Below are positions 24,318 through 32,028 of a DNA stretch of 35,783 bases, piece by piece. The first letter of the stretch is position 1; the number at the start of each line of letters is the position of its first letter. Where the stretch lies: contig MGEI01000005.1 in assembly GCA_001791305.1 (NCBI GenBank), forward strand, positions 274,783 through 310,565. The letters are read 5' to 3'. The DNA comes from Candidatus Uhrbacteria bacterium RIFCSPLOWO2_01_FULL_47_17 (GTDB lineage Bacteria > Patescibacteriota > Patescibacteriia > UBA9934 > GWF2-40-263). A program made the translations under genes and the position numbers. The notes beneath the pieces were generated by a model. That model did no database searches and was not told the DNA's origin. It was given only the letters and a program-made list of their open reading frames with translations.

Positions 24318-25280
24318 ATGCAACACAACCTCGAAACAATTCACGATCGCCAAACGATGAACGACACGATTCGCGCGTTTTTGCGTTCTCGAAATTATGT
24401 CGAAGTTGAAACTCCGCTTATGGTCGCTTCACCAGATATTGAACCAACGCTCACGCCCTTCGAGACGATCGTAAAAACGCCGGAAGGCGGATCGTATACA
24501 GCGGGACTCATCACAAGCCCAGAGTATTCCATGAAGAAATTGCTTGGAATGGGAATGCAAAAGATTTTTACGCTCACAAAAGTATTTCGTAATCACGAAT
24601 CGTTCGGTGGTATCCACAATCCAGAATTCACCATGCTCGAATGGTACACACAAGGTGCAGATATGTTTGCATGCATGGATGAGACGGAAGCTCTCGTGCG
24701 CGAAGTATTCATCGCATTCGGTCGTGAAGCGGGAGTGATCGAGCGTAAGTCTGTGCCCGATCTTTTTCGAGAACTGATCGATGTGGATCTTGCGAATGCT
24801 TCGAAACAAGATTTGATCGACGCTTGCAACAGACTCGAGGTGCACATCGATGCGTCCGATACGGAATCCGATTTGTTCTATCGATTGTTCCTTGTAAAGA
24901 TTGAACCAACATTTACGGATCGAAACATTTTGGTCCACACCTATCCGAAGTATCAAGCGGCTCTCTCGAGACTCACGCCTGACGGAAAGTTTGGCGAACG
25001 ATTCGAGCTTTATTATAAAGGTGTAGAACTCTGCAATGGATTCACAGAACTTACAGATCCAATCGAACAACGGAAGCGGTTTGATGAGGAATCGAAGACT
25101 CGTCGAGAATCAGGGAAAACAACATTCCCCATTGACGAGGATCTCTTAAATCTGTTAGCATCCGTCCAGAATCCGAGTTTTGGAAACGCCCTTGGCGTCG
25201 ACCGTTTGCTCATGCTTGCAACCGGAAAAACATCGCTTGAAGATGTGTTGCCATTCTCTGCTAAAAAATTGTTTCACTAA
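24318..25280 (+). CDS. epmA: EF-P lysine ligase EpmA-like (LysRS paralog without anticodon-binding domain)
   Basis: 320 aa, matching the roughly 325-aa E. coli EpmA (PoxA/GenX) and lacking the N-terminal OB domain of lysyl-tRNA synthetase. Class II synthetase motifs are visible: motif 1 VETPLMVASPDIEP, LITSPEYSMKKLLG, motif 2 FRNHESFGGIHNPEFTMLEW, YYKGVELCNGFTELTD and motif 3 GNALGVDRLLML. EpmA attaches (R)-beta-lysine or lysine to a conserved EF-P lysine. efp starts seven bases downstream, strong support for this role. ATG 24318 is chosen; the longer frame overlaps rpsR in another frame. EpmB, which makes beta-lysine, is not in the window. Confidence 0.92.
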   Translation: MQHNLETIHDRQTMNDTIRAFLRSRNYVEVETPLMVASPDIEPTLTPFETIVKTPEGGSYTAGLITSPEYSMKKLLGMGMQKIFTLTKVFRNHESFGGIHNPEFTMLEWYTQGADMFACMDETEALVREVFIAFGREAGVIERKSVPDLFRELIDVDLANASKQDLIDACNRLEVHIDASDTESDLFYRLFLVKIEPTFTDRNILVHTYPKYQAALSRLTPDGKFGERFELYYKGVELCNGFTELTDPIEQRKRFDEESKTRRESGKTTFPIDEDLLNLLASVQNPSFGNALGVDRLLMLATGKTSLEDVLPFSAKKLFH

Positions 25281-25287
25281 AGCTTTT

Positions 25288-25854
25288 ATGGCATCACCAA
25301 ATGATATTAAAAAATCCACCGTTATTCGTATGAACGGTGAACTCTGGGTGGCGGTTGATTTTCAACGTGTCTCACCAGGAAAGGGAAGTTCTTTTGTGCG
25401 CACGCGTTTGCGTAATTTGAAATCCGGAAAGGTTATTGAAAACAACTTCAAGTCTGCAGAAACGCTTGAGTTCGAAGATGTTCAATACAAAAAGATGCAA
25501 TATCTTTTTAATGACGGAAACCTCTATACTTTCATGGACAATGGAACGTATGAACAAGTTTCTGTTGGAAAGGCAGAAATTGCGGAGTTTATTCCGTATC
25601 TCAAGGAAGGATTGGACGTAACGGTTGTCATGCATGAGGGCAACGCGCTGACGATTGCACTCCCACAAAAAATTCAATACCGCATTGCGTACGCAGAACC
25701 AGCAGTGAAGGGAGACACAGCTTCTGGAAATGTCACAAAAGAAGCGGACTTGGATAACGGACTCAAGATGCGCGTTCCAATGTTCATCAACACCGGAGAT
25801 GAAATTCTGGTAAATACAGACTCAGGAACATACGTAGAGCGCGTCAGTAAGTAA
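25288..25854 (+). CDS. efp: Translation elongation factor P
   Basis: 188 aa, the same length as E. coli EF-P. Three beta-barrel domains are seen. The modification loop in domain I reads VSPGKGSSFVRTRL and keeps the lysine equivalent to E. coli Lys34. EF-P rescues ribosomes stalled at polyproline. The ATG at 25288 is seven bases past the epmA-like stop, and a perfect bidirectional terminator follows. The lysine fits EpmA-type modification rather than the arginine rhamnosylation system. Confidence 0.97.
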   Translation: MASPNDIKKSTVIRMNGELWVAVDFQRVSPGKGSSFVRTRLRNLKSGKVIENNFKSAETLEFEDVQYKKMQYLFNDGNLYTFMDNGTYEQVSVGKAEIAEFIPYLKEGLDVTVVMHEGNALTIALPQKIQYRIAYAEPAVKGDTASGNVTKEADLDNGLKMRVPMFINTGDEILVNTDSGTYVERVSK

Positions 25855-25857
25855 ATC

Positions 25858-25896
25858 AAAAAGTAGGAGTGGCTTGCGAGCCACTCCTACTTTTTG
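25858..25896. terminator. Bidirectional terminator between efp and the 94-aa gene
   Basis: A perfect 17-bp stem (25858-25874 with 25879-25895; core GTAGGAGTGGCT) has loop TGCG and A/T tracts on both sides. It serves the convergent efp and coiled-coil genes. Confidence 0.93.
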
Positions 25897-25897
25897 T

Positions 25898-26182
25898 TTA
25901 GGTTGCGTGCATCTGACGCTTAAGCTGAAGAAATTTATAGTCCATGATGGTAAATTTCTCGTTAAGATCGCCAACTGCATCAAAAAGCAAATCAAATTTT
26001 GTTTCAAATTTTTTGTCGAGCGCATCGATTTTCTGATCAATTTTTTTATCTAGCTGCTCAAATTTTGATTCAAAAATGTTCATTTTTTGATCCATGCCGA
26101 TCATATATTCCATGAGCTGGTTCGTTGTTTGTTCTTGCTTCTCAAAAGCGAGCATGATTTTCTTTGTTGTTGTTTCCTCCAT
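25898..26182 (-). CDS. Small coiled-coil protein downstream of recA
   Basis: 94 aa with strong heptad periodicity (FEQLDKKIDQKIDALDKKFE). It is rich in Lys, Asp, Glu and Phe, with no membrane segment and no cysteine. It begins 21 bp after the recA stop on the same strand and ends at a strong terminator, so it is probably co-transcribed with recA. No SD sequence is seen before ATG 26182. It occupies the place where recX lies in many bacteria but shows no RecX features. The function is unknown. Confidence 0.75.
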   Translation of the reverse strand: MEETTTKKIMLAFEKQEQTTNQLMEYMIGMDQKMNIFESKFEQLDKKIDQKIDALDKKFETKFDLLFDAVGDLNEKFTIMDYKFLQLKRQMHAT

Positions 26183-26203
26183 ATTGTTTAAATTAAATGT
26201 GTC

Positions 26204-27244
26204 TTAGTCTTCAGATCCTACTTGTACGAGTTCTTTTCCGCCTTCAACCGCCGTAATAATTTCCTTGCGGATTTCCATCATCATGTCTTTGTGCTCGTTC
26301 ATGTATGTTTTTGCCGCTTCGCGTCCGAGTCCGAGTTTTGTTTCTTTGAATGTGTAACTGTTTCCACTCTTTCCGATGACTCCAACGGGAACTCCGACAT
26401 CCAAAATATCTCCCGCAATGCTAATGCCTTCATTATACATGATGTCGAATTCGCAGGTGCGAAACGGTGGCGCAACTTTGTTTTTTACAATTTTTACTTT
26501 TGTACGGTTTCCAATAATCTTCTCACCCTGTTTGATTTGTGCGCTTCTTCGAATTTCAATACGAATAGATGCGTAGAATTTAAGCGCATTTCCTCCTGTG
26601 GTTGTTTCTGGGTTTCCAAAGACCACACCAATCTTCATGCGGATCTGGTTGATGAAAATAACGGTTGTCTTTGATTTGTTTACGATACCAGCGAGCTTGC
26701 GAAGTGCTTGGCTCATGAGACGAGCCTGAAGTCCCATGTGGGAATCTCCCATGTCACCATCGATTTCTGCTTTTGGGGTGAGAGCGGCGACAGAGTCGAT
26801 CACAATCACGTCGACCGCGTTTGAACGGACGAGGGTTTCGACGATCTCGAGTGCTTGTTCACCGTTGTCTGGCTGCGAAATAAAAAGCTCGTTGATATTC
26901 ACGCCAATTTTTGACGCATATTCAGGATCAAGCGCGTGTTCTGCATCAACATACGCTGCAAGTCCACCGAGTTTTTGGACTTCGGCAACAATGTGCTGTG
27001 CGAGTGTAGATTTTCCTGAGGATTCCGGTCCGTACACTTCAATAATACGTCCACGCGGCACACCGCCAACGCCAAGGGCGAGATCAAGTGAGAGACAACC
27101 GGTTGTGACAGCGTCAATTTGCATGGTCTTTGCTTCACCAAGTCGCATGATGGAGCCTTCGCCGAATTTTTGTTTGATTTGATCAATGGCTTCAATCGCA
27201 GCTTTATTACGCGCATCAACAACCGAGGAGATTTGTTTTGCCAT
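26204..27244 (-). CDS. recA: Recombinase RecA
   Basis: 346 aa, full length. Walker A is GPESSGKST at 72-80, the catalytic region is [11 protein letters not shown], Walker B is [11 protein letters not shown], and the DNA-binding L2 region is [17 protein letters not shown]. RecA forms filaments on ssDNA for strand exchange. A candidate promoter lies upstream on the minus strand. I see no LexA-type operator in the 188-bp gap, and no lexA is in the window. A small coiled-coil gene follows on the same strand. Confidence 0.98.
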   Translation of the reverse strand: MAKQISSVVDARNKAAIEAIDQIKQKFGEGSIMRLGEAKTMQIDAVTTGCLSLDLALGVGGVPRGRIIEVYGPESSGKSTLAQHIVAEVQKLGGLAAYVDAEHALDPEYASKIGVNINELFISQPDNGEQALEIVETLVRSNAVDVIVIDSVAALTPKAEIDGDMGDSHMGLQARLMSQALRKLAGIVNKSKTTVIFINQIRMKIGVVFGNPETTTGGNALKFYASIRIEIRRSAQIKQGEKIIGNRTKVKIVKNKVAPPFRTCEFDIMYNEGISIAGDILDVGVPVGVIGKSGNSYTFKETKLGLGREAAKTYMNEHKDMMMEIRKEIITAVEGGKELVQVGSED

Positions 27245-27322
27245 AGGAAGAATAGATATAGATGATTCAATCGTTTGTGCTCAGGGTAGCGACCCCTGCA
27301 AAAACACACAAGTTACCTGTGG

Positions 27323-27350
27323 ATGATATCAAAAAAGTGCGAAAAATCAA
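27323..27350 (-). promoter_or_regulatory. Candidate recA promoter
   Basis: On the minus strand TTGATT (27345-27350) and TATCAT (27323-27328) are 16 nt apart. A short hairpin CAGGG/CCCTG lies in the leader. No SOS-box-like palindrome is seen. Confidence 0.45.
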
Positions 27351-27380
27351 GGGATGTTGAGCAAAGTTGTCAACAGAAAC

Positions 27381-27404
27381 AAAACATCGCCAAGGTTGGC
27401 GATG
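27381..27404 (-). terminator. Terminator after the rodZ-like gene
   Basis: On the minus strand CATCGCC pairs with GGCGATG around AACCTT, followed by TTTTGTTT. It separates the ftsK/rodZ-like unit from recA. Confidence 0.8.
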
Positions 27405-27432
27405 AAATGTGTCTGATGATTTCTGACAGTTT

Positions 27433-28143
27433 TTAAAACGTTGGAGAGAAATTTTTCGGCGTGAGTCCAATCGTCTTTCCGTTGTCGAAAATCACACGTC
27501 TGTATTCTTTGATGAGATGAGAATAACGCTTTGCTCCTTCAATCTGGAGGACGTTGACGCCGCGTTCGAGGGCGATTTCTTTTTCAAACGTTCCGTCTTG
27601 TGCAAGAAGAACATTTTGTCCATTGATTTTGATGGATGCCCCTTTATCTGTTTTTCCTTTCACCAAAACGGTTGCGTCTGTTGTGAGAAAACCGTCGGAC
27701 GGAGAGGAGATGCTCAGATGTGGTGGTGAGATAATGGTTTTTACTTGAAAGCCTATGTAGGAAATGAATGTCCCAATCAGGAGAACAAATAAACAGATTT
27801 GCGCAAAACGACTTGTCACAAAGAGTGATGCTTTGCGCGTGCGTTGGCGTGGGGTTTGGTGTTTATTTACGACATCACACGTCCCGCGTTCTTGTTCAAA
27901 CTGATCGATGTAGTAGGCCTCTTCGCCACCGAGCGTGCGTGCAAGTGTTTTCAGGTAATTTCTTGCGTAGATGGGATCCGGAAGTTTGTGAAACGCGTTT
28001 GTCTCAAATGCCTTGAGGTAAGATTTTTGAATCTTGGTCATTTCCGACAATTCCGACAGCGTCAAACGCGCTTCTTTGCGAAGTGTGTGGAGTTTTTCTC
28101 CAAGCGTTTGGTCGTTGTGAAATTGTCGGATGACGAAGGGCAT
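27433..28143 (-). CDS. RodZ-like membrane protein: N-terminal HTH, one TM helix, extracytoplasmic Ig-like domain
   Basis: 236 aa. A RodZ-type helix-turn-helix (HTH_25) spans about 12-80: LGEKLHTLRKEARLTLSELS, then the diagnostic LPDPIYARNYLKTLARTLG. A basic linker precedes a transmembrane helix at about 113-133. The outer part (PHLSISSPSDGF ... VNVLQIEGA) resembles an Ig-like or glucodextranase-B-like domain rather than the E. coli RodZ C-terminus. RodZ couples MreB to the elongation machinery; no mreB is seen here. ATG 28143 is chosen because the longer frame overlaps ftsK antisense-free but lacks family sequence. Four 8-bp repeats lie just upstream. It is probably co-transcribed with ftsK. 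Confidence 0.82.
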   Translation of the reverse strand: MPFVIRQFHNDQTLGEKLHTLRKEARLTLSELSEMTKIQKSYLKAFETNAFHKLPDPIYARNYLKTLARTLGGEEAYYIDQFEQERGTCDVVNKHQTPRQRTRKASLFVTSRFAQICLFVLLIGTFISYIGFQVKTIISPPHLSISSPSDGFLTTDATVLVKGKTDKGASIKINGQNVLLAQDGTFEKEIALERGVNVLQIEGAKRYSHLIKEYRRVIFDNGKTIGLTPKNFSPTF

Positions 28144-28158
28144 AGGGGGAAGGCTGCA

Positions 28159-28190
28159 GAGTGAAAGAGTGATGGAGTGGTAGAGTGAAG
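28159..28190. repeat. Four 8-bp tandem repeats between ftsK and rodZ-like genes
   Basis: GAGTG recurs with an exact 8-base period at 28159, 28167, 28175 and 28183. On the coding strand this is NNNCACTC four times, 16 bases upstream of the rodZ-like start. It is not a ribosome-binding site. Confidence 0.7.
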
Positions 28191-28207
28191 GAGGTTTTTC
28201 GCTGTTT

Positions 28208-30598
28208 TTAGAAATTTGGCTGATCCTTTTTTGTATCGTCCTGGAACCAGGCGTCGTCGATGTCATCGTCCCAGTTTGGTTTTCGATTCTGTTCGACAGA
28301 ATCGCCCTCCGAAGCCTCTGGCGAAGGAGGGGATACAGGCGGAGTGAATTCGGATTCATCCTCAACTTCTTCATCTTCGAGCTCAACTGCAAACTTATTT
28401 GGCCTCTCGGCTTCAATGTAATCATCATCCGCTGTTGGCATCGCTTCCTTAAAGTCGCCTCCTGGCGGCCAGGATTCGACGAGAATCTCGCGCGGCTTTG
28501 CTCCTTCGCCTGGACCAACCACACCAGCTTCTTCCATAAGGTCTATCATGCGAGCCGCTCTCGAATAACCAATCTTTAAGTGACGCTGGAGGAATGAGGT
28601 CGAAGCTTTTCCGGCTTTGATGACGAGATCCACGCCTTGATCGAATAGCGGTTCATCATTTCCCGCATCATTAAACACAGTTCCGGCTTTCGTAATCTCC
28701 GTGATAGCCAAATTGTAGTCTGGTTCGCCTTTTTGTCGCAAGAAGGCAACAACACGTTCGATTTCTTCACTGGATGCGTATGCACCCTGAATACGTTTTG
28801 GTTTCGCGAGTTCGGCACAGGTAAAGAGCATATCTCCGCGACCAAGAAGTTTTTCCGCACCACTCATGTCGAGAATGGTTCTTGAATCCGTCTGCGAGGC
28901 GACCGCAAAGGCGATGCGTCCTGGGATGTTTGCTTTGATGAGTCCGGTAATAACGTCCACACTTGGACGTTGTGTGGCAAGAACGAGGTGGATTCCGACT
29001 GCACGCGCCATCTGCGCAATGCGTACGATCGTTGCTTCGACCTCACGTCCACTTTGGCTCATGAGATCCGCGAGCTCGTCGATCACAACGACGATCTTTG
29101 GCATGCGCTCTTCAGACTTTTCGTTGTAGCCATCGATATTACGCGCGCCGAATTTCGACAGAACATCGAGACGTCGTTCCATTTCTCTGACCGTCCACTT
29201 GAGGGCGTTCACGGTATCGTCCGTATTAATGATCGGCGGAACAAGCAAGTGTGGAATGCCGGCGAACATGGTGAGCTCAACACGTTTTGGATCGACGAGA
29301 ATGAGTTTGAGATCGTCCGGTCCGTTTTGATACAAGAGTGAGACAATCAATCCATTGAGACACACAGACTTTCCTGATCCAGTTGATCCCGCAATCAACA
29401 TGTGGGGCATCTTCGCGAGGTCGATCGTGTAGCATTGACCCGAAACATCTTTTCCAAGCGGAATGGAAAGTCCGGTTGCGTGTTTTGTAAAATCTTTCGT
29501 CTCCATGACGTCACGAAGCGTGACGGTCGCAACTTTTGTGTTTGGAACCTCGATACCGACGAGCGATTTCCCTGGGATCGGTGCTTCGAGACGAAGTGGG
29601 TGAGCAGCGAGTGCGAGCGCGAGGTCATTTTGGAGAGCGACAATGCGTGAGATTTTAATTCCTTGGGAAGGGCGAAGGGTAAATTGCGTGACCGTCGGAC
29701 CGATGGATGTTTCACTCATTTCAACTTCGATGCCAAACTCATGAAACGTTCGCTCAATGATTTCTTTGTTGCGTTCAATGTCACCTGGTTGTGCCTTTGA
29801 GGTGGAATGCTCGAGAAGATCAAGAGGGATCGTAATGTTGCGACGCTTCTTACTTGTAAGCACCGTTTCAGCGACCGGCTGTTCTTTGAGAGGGGATGCG
29901 CGGAACAAAGATTTTTTTGGTTCCGGAATCTTTTCTTCCTCGTCGTCTTCCATTTCATCTGTGTCATCGATAAGGAGATTGTCGTCCTCTCCCTCTTCAT
30001 CTTCTTCGTCGAGGTCAACGGGTTTTTCTGATGCATCCTTTGTCATACGTGTTTGCATCCAGCCGTTTACTTGTTTGTGTACGCCAAGCGCTTGTGAAAG
30101 GGATGTGTTGAAAATAAGCATGATGGAGACGCACAAGAGCGCGACGACAACCACGAAACCTCCCCAATATCCGAGGGCGGATGGAAGGAGAAGGGCAAGG
30201 AATTGACCGAGATACCCACCGGCATGCGTAAGATCCGTGAGCGGATTCGCAACATCAATGAAAAGTAAGTTGAGAAGGGAGTTAAACGAAAGGAAAAAAA
30301 AGATGAGCCCCGCATAGTTCCATTTTGAAAGACGGCCGCGGTCTGGAAAGGCGAGCGTGAATCCGATTGCAAGAAATAAAAATGGCACGAGATAGCGATC
30401 GATTCCAAGAAAGAGCGAAAGTTGTCCATTCAACCAAATGCCAAAATTGCCCGCAAGATGAAAGAGAGCGAGCACAAGAATAATTCCGGTGGTAAAAAGG
30501 AAAACAATCGCAATACTCCGTTTCGCCTCAGGATTCAGAGTGAATCCACCTGTTCTTGATGAATGCGTGTTGCGCGATGCGCGTTTTTTCTTGGACAT
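28208..30598 (-). CDS. ftsK: DNA translocase FtsK/SpoIIIE
   Basis: 796 aa. The N-terminus has four to five membrane helices within about 28-170, then an acidic linker (DLDEEDEEGEDDNLLIDD). The motor domain carries Walker A GSTGSGKSV near residue 403 and Walker B VVVIDELADLM near 500. The FtsK-gamma winged helix that reads KOPS-type sequences lies at about 650-715 (SFLQRHLKIGYSRAARMIDL). An unusual acidic tail of about 80 residues follows and ends DDTKKDQPNF. FtsK pumps chromosome ends through the septum during division. The -10 box lies so close to ATG 30598 that the message is probably leaderless. The rodZ-like gene follows after 64 bp. Confidence 0.97.
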   Translation of the reverse strand: MSKKKRASRNTHSSRTGGFTLNPEAKRSIAIVFLFTTGIILVLALFHLAGNFGIWLNGQLSLFLGIDRYLVPFLFLAIGFTLAFPDRGRLSKWNYAGLIFFFLSFNSLLNLLFIDVANPLTDLTHAGGYLGQFLALLLPSALGYWGGFVVVVALLCVSIMLIFNTSLSQALGVHKQVNGWMQTRMTKDASEKPVDLDEEDEEGEDDNLLIDDTDEMEDDEEEKIPEPKKSLFRASPLKEQPVAETVLTSKKRRNITIPLDLLEHSTSKAQPGDIERNKEIIERTFHEFGIEVEMSETSIGPTVTQFTLRPSQGIKISRIVALQNDLALALAAHPLRLEAPIPGKSLVGIEVPNTKVATVTLRDVMETKDFTKHATGLSIPLGKDVSGQCYTIDLAKMPHMLIAGSTGSGKSVCLNGLIVSLLYQNGPDDLKLILVDPKRVELTMFAGIPHLLVPPIINTDDTVNALKWTVREMERRLDVLSKFGARNIDGYNEKSEERMPKIVVVIDELADLMSQSGREVEATIVRIAQMARAVGIHLVLATQRPSVDVITGLIKANIPGRIAFAVASQTDSRTILDMSGAEKLLGRGDMLFTCAELAKPKRIQGAYASSEEIERVVAFLRQKGEPDYNLAITEITKAGTVFNDAGNDEPLFDQGVDLVIKAGKASTSFLQRHLKIGYSRAARMIDLMEEAGVVGPGEGAKPREILVESWPPGGDFKEAMPTADDDYIEAERPNKFAVELEDEEVEDESEFTPPVSPPSPEASEGDSVEQNRKPNWDDDIDDAWFQDDTKKDQPNF

Positions 30599-30606
30599 GT
30601 GAGTGA

Positions 30607-30612
30607 ATTATA
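30607..30612 (-). promoter_or_regulatory. Extended -10 promoter of ftsK
   Basis: On the minus strand the sequence reads TGCTATAAT, a perfect extended -10. Predicted initiation near 30600 is two bases before the ATG. No good -35 box is seen. Confidence 0.6.
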
Positions 30613-30692
30613 GCAGAAAGAAACGAAGTGATGTAGGGGAAAAATGCTGTGTGGATTTGTGTTTAAATGTCTGTGTGTTCGCGTGCCTTCCC

Positions 30693-30721
30693 TTGACAAA
30701 ATCGGAATTTCTTGATATATT
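30693..30721 (+). promoter_or_regulatory. Strong promoter of the orphan gene cassette
   Basis: A consensus TTGACA (30693-30698) and TATATT (30716-30721) are separated by 17 nt. The resulting leader is about 158 nt long before the GTG start at 30886. Confidence 0.85.
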
Positions 30722-30760
30722 TCTGAGTCAAAATTCCTTCAAATCCATTGATTTTCTGCG

Positions 30761-30857
30761 CTTTCTTTGGAGAGAGTGCGTAGAAAGACAACAACAAAAC
30801 CCCGCGTTTCAAGATAATCCCTCTGAATTCTCTCCGAACGCGGGCTTTTGTTTGTTT
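30761..30857 (+). promoter_or_regulatory. Structured leader with possible kissing loops and terminator-like hairpin
   Basis: Hairpin 1 is CTTTCT (30761-30766) with AGAAAG (30782-30787). Hairpin 2 is CCCGCGTT (30801-30808) with AACGCGGG (30837-30844), followed by CTTTTGTTTGTTT. The loop of hairpin 1 contains GGAGAGA (30769-30775), complementary to TCTCTCC (30829-30835) in the loop of hairpin 2. The second hairpin may act as an attenuator. Confidence 0.5.
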
Positions 30858-30885
30858 CTTCAACTGTTCATTTGCGGAGGATCAC

Positions 30886-31644
30886 GTGACCGATTCCTTG
30901 AATGTTCCGGACGTCCCTGTCTATGACATCGATTTGGCTCTTTGTTTCCCTGACGATGACGATGATGGTAACGATGGGGAATACGATCGTTGGCTTTTCG
31001 ACAGTCGAAACGATGCCGCCGTTGATTACAATGACGATCCGATCGAAGAGCCGTACGAAGGCGAGGAAGGCTGTGTGGACTGCGGCAGGTTTTTGCAATA
31101 TTGCATCTGCCTTGACGATGAACGGGATCATGACGAATGGGAGATGGACAACGAGTTGTCCGTACTTGACGCACTTGAAGCCGGAGTTTCTGCCACGAAT
31201 CGGATGCGCAGGAAACAGCTGCACGGTAGTCAGCGTCCCGGATACAATAAGCGTCACGAATATTGCAATCATGCTTGGAAGTCTTCGCATCGTCATGTCC
31301 GCAAGCAGTGGGCGCGACACGAAGTGAGCGCGGTGATCCTGTTTGATCATCGCGACATGCCGCGTGACGGCCTGGAAGATCTGGTTTGGCTCGAAAGGAT
31401 GCCTGACTGGGATCGCTGGGAAGAAGTTTTGAAGGCAGCGGAGAAAGAAGAATGGAAATGGGACGCATGGGAGGAACCTGCTGGGTGGGAGAGAGATTGG
31501 GACTATGATTCGAGGGACTACGACGAAATGCATTCGTACCATGAATCTCTCGGTCAACCCAGTTTCGATTATTCGGATCCGAATCCGGAAGCTACGCAGC
31601 AACTTCGACTCGAAGATCAGATGTACACAGACTCTGATTACTGA
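30886..31644 (+). CDS. Orphan acidic protein with CxxC-x6-CxC cluster; in-frame TGA near the end
   Basis: 252 aa from GTG 30886, which has GGAGG five bases upstream. The protein is very rich in Asp, Glu, Trp and Tyr. An early acidic stretch (FPDDDDDGNDGEYD) is followed by CVDCGRFLQYCIC, a possible zinc-binding knuckle, then a His/Arg-rich middle (CNHAWKSSHRHVRKQWARHE) and an acidic Trp-rich end. No signal peptide or membrane helix is seen, and I recognise no family. After TGA 31642-31644 the same frame stays open for 20 codons of similar composition (ILEDPYASDTEWYYNQLPQQ) to TAG 31705-31707, which overlaps the SD of the next gene. The real or ancestral gene may therefore end at 31707. Hydrophobic antisense frames here are mirror images of the acidic codons. 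Confidence 0.7.
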   Translation: MTDSLNVPDVPVYDIDLALCFPDDDDDGNDGEYDRWLFDSRNDAAVDYNDDPIEEPYEGEEGCVDCGRFLQYCICLDDERDHDEWEMDNELSVLDALEAGVSATNRMRRKQLHGSQRPGYNKRHEYCNHAWKSSHRHVRKQWARHEVSAVILFDHRDMPRDGLEDLVWLERMPDWDRWEEVLKAAEKEEWKWDAWEEPAGWERDWDYDSRDYDEMHSYHESLGQPSFDYSDPNPEATQQLRLEDQMYTDSDY

Positions 31645-31719
31645 ATCCTCGAAGATCCATATGCGAGTGATACCGAGTGGTATTACAACCAACTCCCTCA
31701 ACAATAGGAGCAGAAAAAC

Positions 31720-31920
31720 ATGCAATCGTTTCCCGGACGGACGAAGGGCGTTCCTGTCGCGAAGAAAGGTGTGTCGACCCGCACGCGGGCGCATCATCCG
31801 AAGCGTGCCGAGCGTTGGCATGACACGCATCGAAATCATGATGAGACGCGACGCGAAGAACAGTTCGAAGCCAATCAGCTCGAGCTCGTCGCGCTTCTTG
31901 CCATGACCTGGCCGTTCTAG
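31720..31920 (+). CDS. Small basic orphan protein (66 aa)
   Basis: It starts MQSFPGRTKGVPVAKKGVST and is Arg/His-rich in the middle (RAHHPKRAERWHDTHRNHDE), ending in hydrophobic LLAMTWPF. AGGAG lies nine bases before ATG 31720. It lies 12 bases after the extended end of the preceding acidic protein and is followed by a hairpin terminator, so the two are probably co-transcribed. Opposite charges suggest they might bind each other, which is inference only. No known family is recognised. Confidence 0.6.
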   Translation: MQSFPGRTKGVPVAKKGVSTRTRAHHPKRAERWHDTHRNHDETRREEQFEANQLELVALLAMTWPF

Positions 31921-31927
31921 TTTTCTT

Positions 31928-31950
31928 GCCTGAGATCTCTCAGGCCTTTT
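31928..31950 (+). terminator. Terminator after the 66-aa gene
   Basis: GCCTGAG (31928-31934) pairs with CTCAGGC (31939-31945) around ATCT, followed by CTTTT. The T tail is short. Confidence 0.6.
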
Positions 31951-32005
31951 CACAAGTTCTCGAAATGGGTCGAGGATTTATGATCAGCATGCGACCACCC
32001 CCTAA

Positions 32006-32028
32006 CCCCCTCCTTGTGAAGGAGGGGG
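32006..32028. repeat. G/C-tract palindromic repeat
   Basis: CCCCCTCCTT and AAGGAGGGGG form a perfect 10-bp inverted repeat around GTG, preceded by CCCCCTAA. This type of palindrome is a common dispersed intergenic repeat in bacteria. The 31951-32294 gap otherwise holds only a possible 11-residue ORF (32063-32098). Confidence 0.6.

Noticed and set aside
30868..31953. 361-codon hydrophobic minus-strand frame, resembling a membrane protein
   Set aside because: It is the mirror of Asp/Glu codons of the plus-strand acidic gene, which has a promoter and a good SD; the frame itself has neither.
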